Shown one piece after another: positions 43,301 through 54,583 of a DNA stretch of 64,000 nt; the first letter of the stretch is position 1, and every line of letters starts with the position of its first letter. Source of the DNA: Cerioporus squamosus (lineage: Eukaryota > Basidiomycota > Agaricomycetes > Polyporales > Polyporaceae); NCBI GenBank assembly GCA_022592435.1, contig JABYQS010000021.1, forward strand, positions 297,712 to 361,711. Reading direction: 5' to 3'. The notes under the pieces were generated by a model. It was not told where the DNA came from. It ran no database searches and saw only the letters and a program-made list of their open reading frames with translations. The position numbers were made by a program, and so were the translations under genes.

Positions 43301-45640
43301 ATGTCGTTCAACGCGCGCCTTGGCTCGAACAACTTCCATCGCCGACGGCCCTTTGACAGACCGCAACGCGCACCTGCTAGGCCTTCGCTCGGTACGGAGG
43401 ATGCTCAGCCGAACGAGCTTCTTGACAAAAAGAGAAACTCGGGCGCACCTCCTACAGTAATGGCTTCCGCGCCCCCTCGCACAGTTTGGAGGGATCATGC
43501 TGCTCATGGAGGAGCAAACCAGCGGTTGCATCCTCATACTGGGGCAACGTTTGGTCCTGGAAGACATGCAAGTGGGTCCTCAGGTGAGCAGCGCCCTACG
43601 CTGAGAAGTCGGTCGTCGTCTGGAAACCCATCATCTGGACCATCGCTCGCTGAAGTCAAGCGCCCCCGGTCTTCAGCTGCAGGGCCTTCTCCTGATACTG
43701 GATCTGTCAGCAACGCGCCCCGCTCTTCACAGAGCACACCCTTCCCTTCAACTCCGTCTGTCAACCCTGGATCATTGGACACGGAGCGCCTAGTGTCCCG
43801 GACAAATCAGCGAAGCGGCCATCCTCTTTCAGCCCGTAACGCGACTTCCCTGGATGCGCACAGTTCCCCGTCCTCGAAACCACAGAAGCGGCCTCGCAAG
43901 CGACGCAAGACATCGTTGCACGCCGTCGCGCAAGCTCCACCGCTTGTGCGCACCGGCATGTCTCAGGAGACCATAAAGGCGACACAGTCAATGGGTGATG
44001 AAAACCGGAGTCGCCCTGTCGCTCCATTCGAGACACCGACCGTCGAGATCAGCACAGTACTCGCATCTTCCTGCAGTTCCTCTCAGGTGAACGCCTCCGC
44101 CTCCGCCCTCCTGCTCAACGACCTCGGTATGCCCGCGACGCAAGATGGCTCCCCTCCTCAAGCAGGCGCAGGAACGAACCCGGTCCCCGTGAAGCGCGAA
44201 CGTAGCCCGTCGCCCGCCTTGGATGGCACGCGGCTAATCACGCAGGGCTGCGTGCGGATTGCACCTCTCCCCCCTAATTGTCGAAAGCCACACTCTGGCT
44301 ACCTGGCAGCGCGCCAGGAGCTGGCCAAGGCCGAGATGGACAAGCTCCGCAAGTTGAAACTGCAACCGACGCGCGTCTTCACCCGCGAAGACGGGATGGT
44401 CATTGATTGGTACGCGCACTGCTTGTGTTGCAGGGCGTTCGCTGAACTCCATCTCACATGCAGGAAGAGCTGTGTGCCGGTGTTGTCGGACACGTTACTG
44501 CCACCAACTACGGAGCAGAGCGAAGGAGAGAGCGTCACGCGCCCGGAGAGGGACCGTGATGCGCTTCGTACGGGAGCTACCCAGCGGAGCCGTGAGCAGG
44601 AAGACCATCCTACCGCGGAGGTCCGGGACGAAGCCATGGTACAAGACTACCTCTTCCCCGCTCGCTCAAATGTTCGCGAAGGCTCGGTATCCGTGCCCCA
44701 ACCTGCAGGTCCGAATGCCGACATCCACGATCACCAGCGCACGTCACATCCGCCTCCTCGTGAGTCTTCTGGCGGCGAGAGGAAGGCGAATACACACCTC
44801 GCCAACCAGTCTGCCATGCTGATGGACGTCATTGACCTCACGAAAGATGACGACGGGATAACCCCCGCCGTTCCCGAGCTATTATCCGAGGCCGGCCCGC
44901 ATGCAGCGCCTTCGCCGCCCCTTGCGTATCAGACATCCACCACGCACAGCGACACTGCGCGTAGCAGCGTCCCCGCATCGTCGCAGGAGTCTGCCTTACC
45001 GAATGGCTCTGTCTCTCGCCCGAACCCCCACTTCATAGTCGCTCCGAGCCCTAGTGCAAGCAACAGAGTATCACTTCCTCGCACGGTGTCTATATCATCC
45101 GACAATTCCGACCTGGACGAAATGGAGACAGCTGCTCTCGACTTCCTGAAGAAGTCCGTATTCCTTGTCCGCTCCGCCCCTCGCCCCTTATACTGACTCA
45201 TACTCATACGCACACACAGGTACATGATCGCCTTCTCGGAAGACCGCGCGATCCTCGTGCGTGCATACTCGCGCATGGCGACGCTCTCCATCATCACCCC
45301 CTCCGACCGTGACGCCGCGGGCATCCCGAGCGCGGGCATCCGGCGGGTCCCGTATCAAGGGCGGGCGGACATCGTGTCGGCGCTGCTCGCGCTCCCGGAC
45401 GAGCAGCGGCTGTACGACGAGGACGGGGAGGGCGTGGCGGAGGTCGATTGGGACCTCGTGTACGTCGAGGACGCGGGCGACGTCTTGCTCATTTGCTATG
45501 CGACGCACGATCGCTCTCTAGGCTCGAAGACGGACGGCCAGGGCAAGGGCAAGGGCAAGGGCAGGCAAAGTGCGGAGAGATGGGCGTACGAGCAGCGCTT
45601 CCTTCTGCGGCGGAGGGAGTGGGATGAGGAAGACCGGTGA
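43301..45640 (+). CDS. Unknown protein with basic NLS and conserved C-terminal domain
   Basis: Exons 43301-44409, 44464-45153 and 45220-45640 give 739 aa. The first 270 residues are Ser/Pro-rich and disordered, with a strong nuclear-localisation signal KPQKRPRKRRKTS at about 195-207. A more ordered block occurs at about 330-370 (PHSGYLAARQELAKAEMDKL, then REDGMVIDW). After a second disordered stretch come an acidic motif (MLMDVIDLTKDDDG) that resembles a SUMO-interacting motif (hydrophobic VIDLT followed by acids) and a compact C-terminal domain (YMIAFSEDRAILVRAYSRMA). The C terminus has a GKGKGKGKG tract encoded by a GGCAAG repeat. I do not recognise the family. A nuclear role is inferred. 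Intron 1 is 54 nt and stop-free. Confidence 0.75.
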
Positions 45641-46457
45641 GTCCTGTGTTCTCGTATGGTTTGGGTTCGGACACGGTGGCCATAAGTATCTGACATAGAT
45701 CATCCTACGTCTGCTGCAGAGATACCCCTGGACTCTGGCCTCTCATTGCCGTGTCGCACCAGATGACCATAAAACCTCTGCTGGGTCCTTAGACTTGACT
45801 GTCTGTGTTGTTGCCATATATGCACCTTGTATCTTGTTCGAGTGTGATTGAGTGTGATTGATATTCTCCTCGACGTTGCCATAGCATACATATTATATAC
45901 CTTTCTTGGTCGCTCTGAACGTGTGACGTTGCCACTCGAAGCGAGAATTCGTCAAGCCCAACGACAGTACTACAATGGAGTGATGATGATGCATTTCTGC
46001 GCTTCTACTTAGACGTACACCCGACGCGAACTTGCGACGGACCAGGGATAGTGATGGAACGAGTGGCGGCCCGAGGGAGGAAAACAGGAAGCCCTTGCCA
46101 CCAGTCAAGCCAAGTGACAGCGACGACCAGGGCTAGCGCTATATGACGAGCCTAAGGGAGCGTGGAGGGAGGCTGGGGCCTGAGGAAGGGGGAGAAAACA
46201 AGGCGATAATCAAAGGAAACACATCCGAGTCCGTCACGGGGATTACGATGCTAGGCCGACTATCATGTAGGGAGAGGAGAGGAGAGGAAGGGAAGGAAGT
46301 TGCATATATCGACGTATTCACATCTCGTACACCGCCGCCCGCGGCCCACATGCCCATCGGTAACGAATGCACCTGCGGACCGGAAGGGGACGCACGGAAG
46401 GCAGATTGCCGCCGTCCGCCCACCCCCCAGCGGTGCGTAGCGAGCGGGACGACAAGG
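45641..46457. other. Intergenic, nothing recognised
   Basis: The gap separates two convergent genes. Only short antisense-like frames occur, without domains. Confidence 0.45.
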
Positions 46458-47844
46458 TCAATTGCTAGACGACAGGCGGGACACGACCAGCGCAAGGGCT
46501 AGGACAACGCCCCAGCGCCATTTCTCCCAGATCATCTGCCGCACGGACGCCGTCCAGCTCTGCGCAGCGTCTGCAGTCGTGCCAGGCGTTGTTCGCGCCA
46601 CCGCCTTGTCCGCAGGCGCGGCTGGACTTGGTTTGGCTGATGATGCCCCAGCAGCAGCAGCAGCAGCGGGCGTGGATGCAGAGGCAGCGGCGGCGACGGG
46701 AGTTGGGGCGGCGGGAGTAGCGGGGGCAGAAGGAGCTGGTGCTGGAGATGTCCCACGCTCCTTCTGTGCCATGTTGGGGACGTCGCGCAGTGTGGGTGTG
46801 CAGTACTGTGGAGTCAGCGTCAGTAACGTCAACCAAGGGCGAACAAACGGTGGGGAAGAATCATCTTGAGAAGGAGATGGGCGTGGTGGGACGATGCCCC
46901 CGACAAAGAAAGATGGTCTAACAGATATGGTAACGACAGTGCTGAGCGGCTGCAAGTGAGGTGGAGGGGAACTTCGTCTTTCAAGGTGAATGCCGCGGTC
47001 TTCGATGTTGACGATACGAGGGTCTGCATCAGAAAGATGAACTCACCTCGGGGAACGCTTCCTTGAACCGCTTCTGTTGTATATTCCACGAATGGCTCCG
47101 GGCGGCATACATGCGCTTCTCCGCATCGGTTGCGGTGACCGAGCCAGTGGTCATCTCATCTGAGAGCATGAACGATAGCAAACCGGTCAATCTGTCGATG
47201 CATTGCGAGAGGTGACCGCACGAAGTTAGATGAGCAAGAACCCGCAAGTGAGGATGGACGTACATTGTCGCTACACTCCACGCGGGATTCCACTGGTTCG
47301 AGGTGAGCGGATAAGCGAAAATGAAGGGTAGATTGGCACACTCACCGAGCCGGGGTGGAAATCGGACATTGAGAAGCAGATCTTCTTGTCTGGTTGGAAG
47401 CGGCCAGACGGAGTGAACATCTGCATAAGAGTCAGACCGGAGGCTGGTACTGAGGGTATGGACACGCACCTTGATCCCCGGGGGCTTGAACGGATACTCC
47501 GGAGGGAAGAGGAGGACACCATGATACTCTCCGCCAGCGAAGGGCGAGTCTGGAGGACCACGCTGCAGCACATGTAAGTCCGGGGAAAGCCCAGCACGAC
47601 TTGCCGGCTTACAATGATGTAATTCCCTGCCGCGAAAGTAATCAGGAAGTGCCGGCCATGCTATCTGAAGTGCTACTCACAAGTAAGGATATTCTTCTCA
47701 TCCGGGGCAGCCCAGACGAACGGAGGGGGCTCCTTCTGCATGGCGATGTACTCCTTGCTAAGCTGCGAACCGGTAAGCCACAGTCATGCCTCCGGGAGAG
47801 GGTGTGCGGCGACGCACTCGCTTGTACGCTGCCTTGCTAGCCAT
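46458..47844 (-). CDS. UBC6: ER-anchored ubiquitin-conjugating enzyme Ubc6 (UBE2J type)
   Basis: Minus-strand exons 47844-47818, 47762-47681, 47626-47613, 47562-47470, 47420-47346, 47292-47264, 47191-47047 and 46805-46458 total 813 nt, or 270 aa. The start is MASKAAYKRLSKEYIAMQKE. The UBE2J core is clear: RGPPDSPFAGGEYHGVLLF, FPPEYPFKPPGIKMFTPSGR and the catalytic Cys in KKICFSMSDFHPGSWNPAWS. As in the family there is no HPN motif. A Pro/Ala-rich linker (encoded partly by CAG repeats) leads to a C-terminal tail anchor WGVVLALALVVSRLSSSN. It acts in ER-associated degradation with Doa10. Exon 3 is a 14-nt micro-exon. The last intron is 241 nt. Confidence 0.93.
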
Positions 47845-48517
47845 GGTCGACGATGCGGGCAGTGGGGAAGACGGCGTCGAGAGAGAGACAGAGGTGGTGG
47901 TCGGTGTGAAGGGCGAGGCGGGTCAGGGCGAGCCGTTGACTGCCAGTGCACGTGGCTTTACAGAGACACAGTGGCGCCGTCCCGAGGCTTGTTCGAGACG
48001 ACAACGACGACAACAGTCTTTGCTCCCATCCTTGCTCGACCCTGCATCTTCGCCTGCTCATCAACAACGCTCACTTCGCGCTACGGACTCTGGTTAATCA
48101 CCGGTCCGCATGCGGAGGCATTCGCATTGTTCTCTTCCGGATACTAGCGTGTCCTCGCTGCGGTTTGATTCTTCTCGCATCTACATGATCCATGAAGGCG
48201 CAGAAGGAGTCCTTTGCGGCGTTGGTAGCAGGCGGCTTGTTGGTGAGCTCGCACCTCTGGATTTGCGCCACGCGTTGGAATCATGTTGGGTACGTCACGT
48301 TCCAGCGCACCCTGCTTTCCAACTAGACCCCGGCATCTCACATCTCTGTCCCCAGTCGACTTGCGCCGCCTTGAGTGGCGCCGTGGTGTGTAGTTGGCAT
48401 CCTGTGTCTACCGCATTAGCTCCAATTATCACCGCGCGGAACCGCCCAGAGACCCACGCTTGACCGCTGCCCTCACCAAGACGTCACCCCTTCTCATCGA
48501 CATTCCATACTGTCAAA
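47845..48517. other. Divergent promoter region of UBC6 and F-box/WD40 copy 2
   Basis: No gene was seen in this 673-bp stretch. It must carry the UBC6 promoter on the minus strand and that of the F-box gene on the plus strand. Confidence 0.45.
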
Positions 48518-50971
48518 ATGTACGACCTCTCCGTGTCTTTTCGCAGGGAACTTCCGGTCGAGATTCAGGAGAAAGTCATCGATCAGCTTCACCACGACAC
48601 TTGGTCTCTCCGCTCGTGCGCGCTGACATGCCGCGCGTGGCACGTTCGCAGTCGGTTCCACCTCCTCCAAGACGTCCATGTCGGCGGCCTCGAGCAGCTC
48701 GATGAGTTCTGCTCCTATCTCCGTGATCACGAGCCTCTTCGGCTTATCGTGCAGTCGATCGTGCTTGAGTCGTCCGCGCCATATGATGCACCCGTCCTCC
48801 CGGTCTGCGACCTCGTCTGCACACCGCTACTGGATCAACTACCGAACTCCGTCGCTGCAAGTTGCGCGAAGAAGAGAGGGCGCGTCGTGTCCGCCCGATC
48901 GCTTTCCACCCCTCTATCCTCACGTACCTCAAAACCCATTCGTACATCGAAACTCTCTGCCTATCTGACCTCTTGTTCTCAAGTCCTACGCCGCTCGTTG
49001 CGCTCGTTACTGCCTTGCCATTGCTGAAGGAACTGATATGCGACAATGTCATCATCATGAGAGCAGCACAAAACTCCCTTCAAGCTGTCCAATTTGGTCC
49101 GGCATATCACAGGAAGCCCACGAAGCTCCGTAGTCTGGTAGTAAGTGCCATGTCGCTGAGTTCGGTGCACACGCGGTTGATGCGAGCGCTAGGTCCGTAA
49201 TGATATATGGGTGATTCACAAGCCGTCCTCCCTATTGCGGGGGGCACAGTGGAGTACCTAGTACTCGACCTCATGTTCATGCCCAATCCATTTTCCTCCC
49301 TCAGCTTGACGATACTGCAGGCCGCCCTCGCGCGTGTGAGCGCTCTAGATATACTCGTGTATCTGTTTAAGAGGGCAGACGTAGACGATCGTCAGCCAAA
49401 GGCCATCAAGTGTATCGAATGGGTCCTTCCAGCGTTTGTTCCTGGTGCGCTGCAAAACCTCCGGATCGTGTTCCACGGCTCTTCCTATCGTCTGCAGCGC
49501 CTTCTACAGCATCCCGCTAATACCGTCGTGCTCGGCTCCCTCCAACAGACCATACTCGGCCTTTCGCCAAAGTCTGTGACTTTCACCGCAGCCACCACCA
49601 AGCATAATACACGCTCTTTGTTGACCGGACTACTTGAACAGAGCTTCCCTGTCTTGTATGAACGGGGATTGGCGAAGACCGTATTTCCTGAAGGTAGGAG
49701 GAGCCCGTAACCACCATTCCGGACGCTATTACTCACGAAATGCTGCAGTCAATGTCAGTCACGAGTCTTCCGTTCACACAGTCCTGGTCTCTCCCGATGG
49801 GCAATGGGTGGCGAGCGCAGACGACGACTCTGTCATCCTGTGGCGCACAGAGGACGGCTCGGTGGTCAAGAACTGGGATGTCCCGTTCATTCGTGGCTTG
49901 ATGTTCACGTCGGAGAGCCGACACCTCGTCATATGCAGCAGAGGTCGATTGCTTCTGTGGAACATGCAGCCCCCTTTCGACCTCGCGACCGAGGTACCCC
50001 TAGAACACGAAGCAAAGACCTGCGTTTGGTCGCCTGACGGAACACTCTGCGCACTCTCAGGACAGCAGAATTGGCATGACGTCTTTCGTATTCGCATCTA
50101 CAGGACTGGGACACTGGAGGCAAGGTCCGCACATCAGTTGACGCTGCCGCATCGTGACACCAACTCCTGCGGATCTACTACGCCAGCCTTCTCTCACGAC
50201 AGTCGTCGGCTGTTGTTTACGCAGTCTCTAACCGACAGCACCGACGACGGCTCGGAGGAATCGGAATCAATAACCTGGATCTGGGACGTGGACTCCACAG
50301 CACCCCCTCGGAAGTTGATGAACCACGGTCCGCCCGTCGTCGTCTCGACTTTCAACACTGTAGACTCCACACAGGTCCGTCTAACATTGGACGACGGTAC
50401 CGTTCAGGTCCGGGATGTAGCGTCCGGCACCGTCCTGATCAGTCTGGGAGGCGGAGAGGAGGCGGGGACACTTTCCTGGCCACTATGCTCGTCGGATGGG
50501 AGGCTCGTCGCGACCGGATCATCGCGAGACGGAATCGGACGTCTATGCAACATAGAGACGGGCGCCGTTCTGTGGGCGCGAGGAGCTGAAGGCCCACATG
50601 ACACTACCAGGGTGTCGTCACGGTGGTTGTCTTTCTCTCCCGATGGGACGCGGATCTTGTCGACGTCCTCCGATGCCGCGGCCAAGCTCTGGGATACGCA
50701 CACAGGACGGCCCGTGCTGTCCCTGACCGCGCATATCAACTCTGTCGAGGCTGCGTCCTTCTCTCCAGATGGCCGACGCATCGCAGCCGGCTACGAGGAT
50801 GGGACGGTGCGTTTGTGGAACACAGAGGATGGTGCCTGCCTCGCGGTATTCACGGAGCATGTTGTGCCCGTGACTCGCCTGGCCTTCTCTCTTGACGGGG
50901 AGATCATGTGCTCCGCGGCGAGGGACGGAACGGTTCAAATCCGACGCTTGCGGGGGATGCTTGAGCACTGA
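48518..50971 (+). CDS. F-box/WD40-repeat protein, copy 2, one-base frameshift
   Basis: Exons 48518-49192, 49250-49693 and 49749-50971. One missing base near 48846-48850 (after LLDQLPN) must be allowed, and the protein is then 780 aa, against 781 for fully spliced copy 1. The F-box is ELPVEIQEKVIDQLHHDT, followed by SLRSCALTCRAWHVRSRF. WD blades repeat VSPDGQWVASADDDSVILW, FSPDGTRILSTSSDAA and FSPDGRRIAAGYEDGTVRLW. Both introns sit at the same places as in copy 1, although the donor of intron 1 has moved a few bases (GTCCGT). It is a putative SCF adaptor. As printed, the frame breaks after about 110 residues, so it is either a pseudogene or a sequence error. The rest is free of stops. Confidence 0.8.
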
Positions 50972-52163
50972 GGAATTCGGTCCTCGAGAGGTGCACATCT
51001 GTAAGTCCATCGCTACAATGGTGAATATGATAATGGAGACTAACGCGATATTTTCCGGGCTCTCTGTGTTGTCTACGAATTATCGCGACTTCCTTCTCTC
51101 GCGTCAAGTTTGAAATCCTGATGATCTTGCGAGCAGACGGGTCCGGTTTCCTCAGTATTGGTGTTGTGTTTAAGTCCTGCTCTACCCCCTCCCACTCCTC
51201 TCTATGATGGCGCGCGATCGCGTATTGCGGCACTGTCGACGCACTCTTGCCGCACTATGACCCGGGCTTCTCGTCTCTCGGAGTTACACGCCTGTCCCTC
51301 CCCGAGCCCGTCGCTTGTGGCTTGTTCCGCCAGGGATGAACGGCCGACCGACGTCGGCGTATTATATGCCTGCGATGGCCCTGCCTGGTAGTACGGGATC
51401 CTAGGAAAAGCTGTCGGGCAGTCATCCGGGCGCGCGACGTGGTCGGAGACGCGTCGTGCTCTCGTCGAGTTGGACTTACCAGGACGATGCGTAGCGGAGG
51501 TCCCCGATCTACCGTGAGGGGAGGCGAGAGGTTGACAGCACGGGTGTAGAACACTGTTGGTCGGGCATGTGGATTAGGACAGGGATTTGAAACAGGAGGA
51601 CCATGCAGCGGACGCGGACTCGGACGGCGGCGGCGGGTGCGGGATCTGGACAGTTCGCCTGCCAGTGGAGGAACAGTTGAAAGTATCACGATTCCGATGT
51701 CCAGGACATAAGTACTACGTCTCGTCCTGCTAGTCTCCGGCTCGTCGGACGCGTGAAAGAGGATCGTACGACGGATCTAGATTCGACCGACTCGGAGCAG
51801 TATATATATTCATGTGAAGGGCGTGGGTCAATAGGATAAAAGCATAACGTCGTCTGGGAGTTGAAGAGGTTATGGAAGACGCGTGCGAAGGGGTTCAGCA
51901 GGCAAGGGTGGTTCAAAACTGGCAGACTAATCCGAGTGGTCGGCGAATGCCGAAGCGACGGACCGCGGTTCCGTCGGTCCCTCGGAGCTCATCCTCGACG
52001 ACGACGATATCGTCGAGCACTATCATGTCTCTCACGCTTGGGTTCTTTCCTCTCGACCACCACGACGGGGGACAAGGCTTCACGGTACCCAGTTCAAATG
52101 CTCTCCGACGATAGGATTGTCCTCCGTCTTTGCCGACTTCTTGATCGTGGGGAAGCTCAGTCT
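50972..52163. other. Intergenic with a TATATATA element
   Basis: No gene was recognised. TATATATA at 51801-51808 lies about 355 bp before the carboxypeptidase start. An in-frame extension from 51861 to 52163 is open but basic and unlike the family, so I treat it as non-coding. Confidence 0.45.
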
Positions 52164-54583
52164 ATGAACTCGCGCTCAAGCACAACGGACGGCTTGCCAG
52201 TCGCGATTTCGAGGGACGAGAAGAACGCCAAAGATAACTTGTACTCCGGCAAGACAACGACGGACTCTCGAGACACGGAGCTCGGCAACGCGAGCTTGCA
52301 CCCCATCCGACCAGGCGGAACCCGGGTCTACTTCTCGCTGGCCATTCTATCCGCCCTCGGTCTGTCGCTCTTCTACGTCTTCGCTCGCAGCCCACATTTT
52401 GGCCCGTGCGGATCGACCATCACTCTTGCGCGCGGCATATCCGAGGAAATATGCCCACAGGCCACCGCGATCGTGCCCCAGAAGAACCGCGCGGTTCTCG
52501 ACGTGTTGGAGGAGCACTATCAGACAAAGGGGTTCAAACTGCAGGCATACGAGTCTCTTGGGGGTGCCATACGTGTACCGTACGTGCTTTCTGACGTGTC
52601 GTTTGTGTCGGCTCACAGTTTGGACAGTACTGTGGCGTATGATGACCTCGCGCCTCCCGGCCAGGATGAGCGGTGGGAGATCTTTGGTGAACTACACGCG
52701 TATCTCGCGGGGCGCTTCCCCTTAGTGTGCGTAATTGTCCATCTTCTGAGGCGAGCTAGAGCCAACAAATCCGTGCTCGTAGACATGCGAGCCTGCGCAA
52801 GACTCACGTCAACAAGTATGCCCTCGTATATCACTGGCAAGGCAGCGACGAGTCCCTCAAGCCTGCTCTCCTGACTGCTCATCAGGGTCAGAGAGACCTC
52901 GATCTCCTCCAACCGTTTACTGACATTTTGCGTATGTATCAGACGTCGTCCCCGTGGAGCCATCGACCATCGACCAGTGGAACCACCCTCCTTTCTCGGG
53001 TTACTACGATGGTACGTAAGCCGTCTCCCCTATGAAGCGTTTATTGTCTTTACAACCAGACTATAGGGGAACACATCTGGGGCAGGGGCAGTTGCGACGA
53101 CAAGCCGGGTCTCATTGGTACACTGTACGCAACGCATAGCTACGCTGTGAGATCCACACTCACGGCTCGATCAATGAAGCACCGCCGTTGAGGAGTTGCT
53201 GCGCGCAGGCTTCACGCCGACTCGTAGCGTTGTTCTGGCATATGGCATTGACGAGGAACGTGGTGGCATCTCTGTGAGTACTGGAGTATAAGTATCTAGG
53301 TGACATGTTGTACTCAAATTTGGTCACAGGGCGCGACCGCTATCCGCGACTACCTCCTAGCTACCTACGGAGAGTACGCCTTCTCTATTCTGGTGGACGA
53401 AGGAGGTAAGTCGACTTAACCTATTGACGATAACGACTATCGAAAGTGATATTCTTGACTTCTGTAGGAGGTTACGGCGTGTCCGGCGATATTTTCATGG
53501 TCAATCCTGGAGTAGCAGAGAAGGGCAAATTCGACGTACGCTTCCAAATTTCTGCGCCAGGTGGCCACTCCAGCGTCCCACCGGAACATACAGTACGTGC
53601 GACGCGGCTGATAATACCACTTCTACTGATCGACTCTACTCAGAGCATTGGCCTCCTTGCAGCCGTCATCAAGCAGCTCGAGGACAACCCACACACCCCG
53701 CACCTGAACCGCTCCGGCATCTTCTACAATCTACTCCAATGCCGCGCAGCGCACGATCCCTCCATCTCTGACGACTTCCGCTCTCTGATCACTCGGTCGC
53801 GCAAGTCCGACAAGGCGCTGCAAGCACTCGAAGCATACCTTGCAAGAACTGACCGCCTCTATCCGGCGCTCGCTGGTACGACGCAAGCGGCAGACGTCAT
53901 CCGCGGAGGTGTGAAGACCAACGCGCTTCCTGAACAGGCAGAAGTCATCGTGAACCACCGGCTGGACATCCACAGTTCTATCGCCGCTCTCCAGGCGCGC
54001 ATCGCCAGCGTCGTGAAGCCCGTGGTCAAGCAGTACGGACTCGAGCTGAATGCATTCGGCTTGTACAAGGAGACTCCCGACTCGAAGGATGGCGAGGCGA
54101 GCGGACTGCTTCATATTACGGACGCATGGGGCACTGCGCTTGAGCCTGCCCCGATCACGCCGATGGGTGAGAGTGGCCCGTTTAAGCTGCTCTCGGGGAC
54201 GATCGTCGGGGTGTTGGGCGCGTCGAACCGGACTGGGTACGACAGGAAGGTCGTCATTGCGCCATCGATGTCTACGGGCAATACGGGTATGTCTCTGATG
54301 CTCTCGCTTGGCTCGTTCATGTAACTGACGAATTGCACTCAGACACGAAACATTACTGGAAGCTGACGAAGCATATCTTCCGCTATGGACATATGAACGG
54401 CGGAGACTCCTACAACGGCGCGCATACTATCAACGAAGGTGCGTTAGTGCTTGGATGGTATGCTCATCGGACTCACGTCTCATCGTGTCCATTCCAGCGG
54501 TCCGTGGGGAAGGCTTCCTCGAGATCATCCGGTTCTTCACCTGGGTGATCCTGAACGTGGATGAGTCGACCCTCCTGGATTGA
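52164..54583 (+). CDS. Membrane-anchored M20 carboxypeptidase (Cps1-like)
   Basis: Exons 52164-52579, 52628-52726, 52783-52886, 52943-53011, 53067-53124, 53180-53273, 53330-53405, 53468-53592, 53644-54286, 54343-54438 and 54498-54583 total 1,866 nt, or 621 aa. A single N-terminal TM (VYFSLAILSALGLSLFYVFA, about residues 55-75) suggests a type II vacuolar enzyme like yeast Cps1. Metal and catalytic motifs are in order: LLTAHQDVVPV (His, Asp), HIWGRGSCDDKPGLIG (Asp), ILVDEGGYGVSGD (catalytic Glu), ISAPGGHSSVPPEHT in the dimerisation domain, and MNGGDSYNGAHTINE (His). It releases C-terminal residues from peptides. Intron 53593-53643 is 51 nt and stop-free. Confidence 0.92.

Noticed and set aside
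46640..46662. CAG repeat as an independent regulatory repeat
   Set aside because: It is antisense to the Ala-rich linker codons of UBC6 and is explained by coding low complexity.
51861..52163. Upstream in-frame extension of the carboxypeptidase
   Set aside because: The extension is Arg-rich, unlike Cps1-type N termini; ATG at 52164 leaves the TM segment in the usual place.
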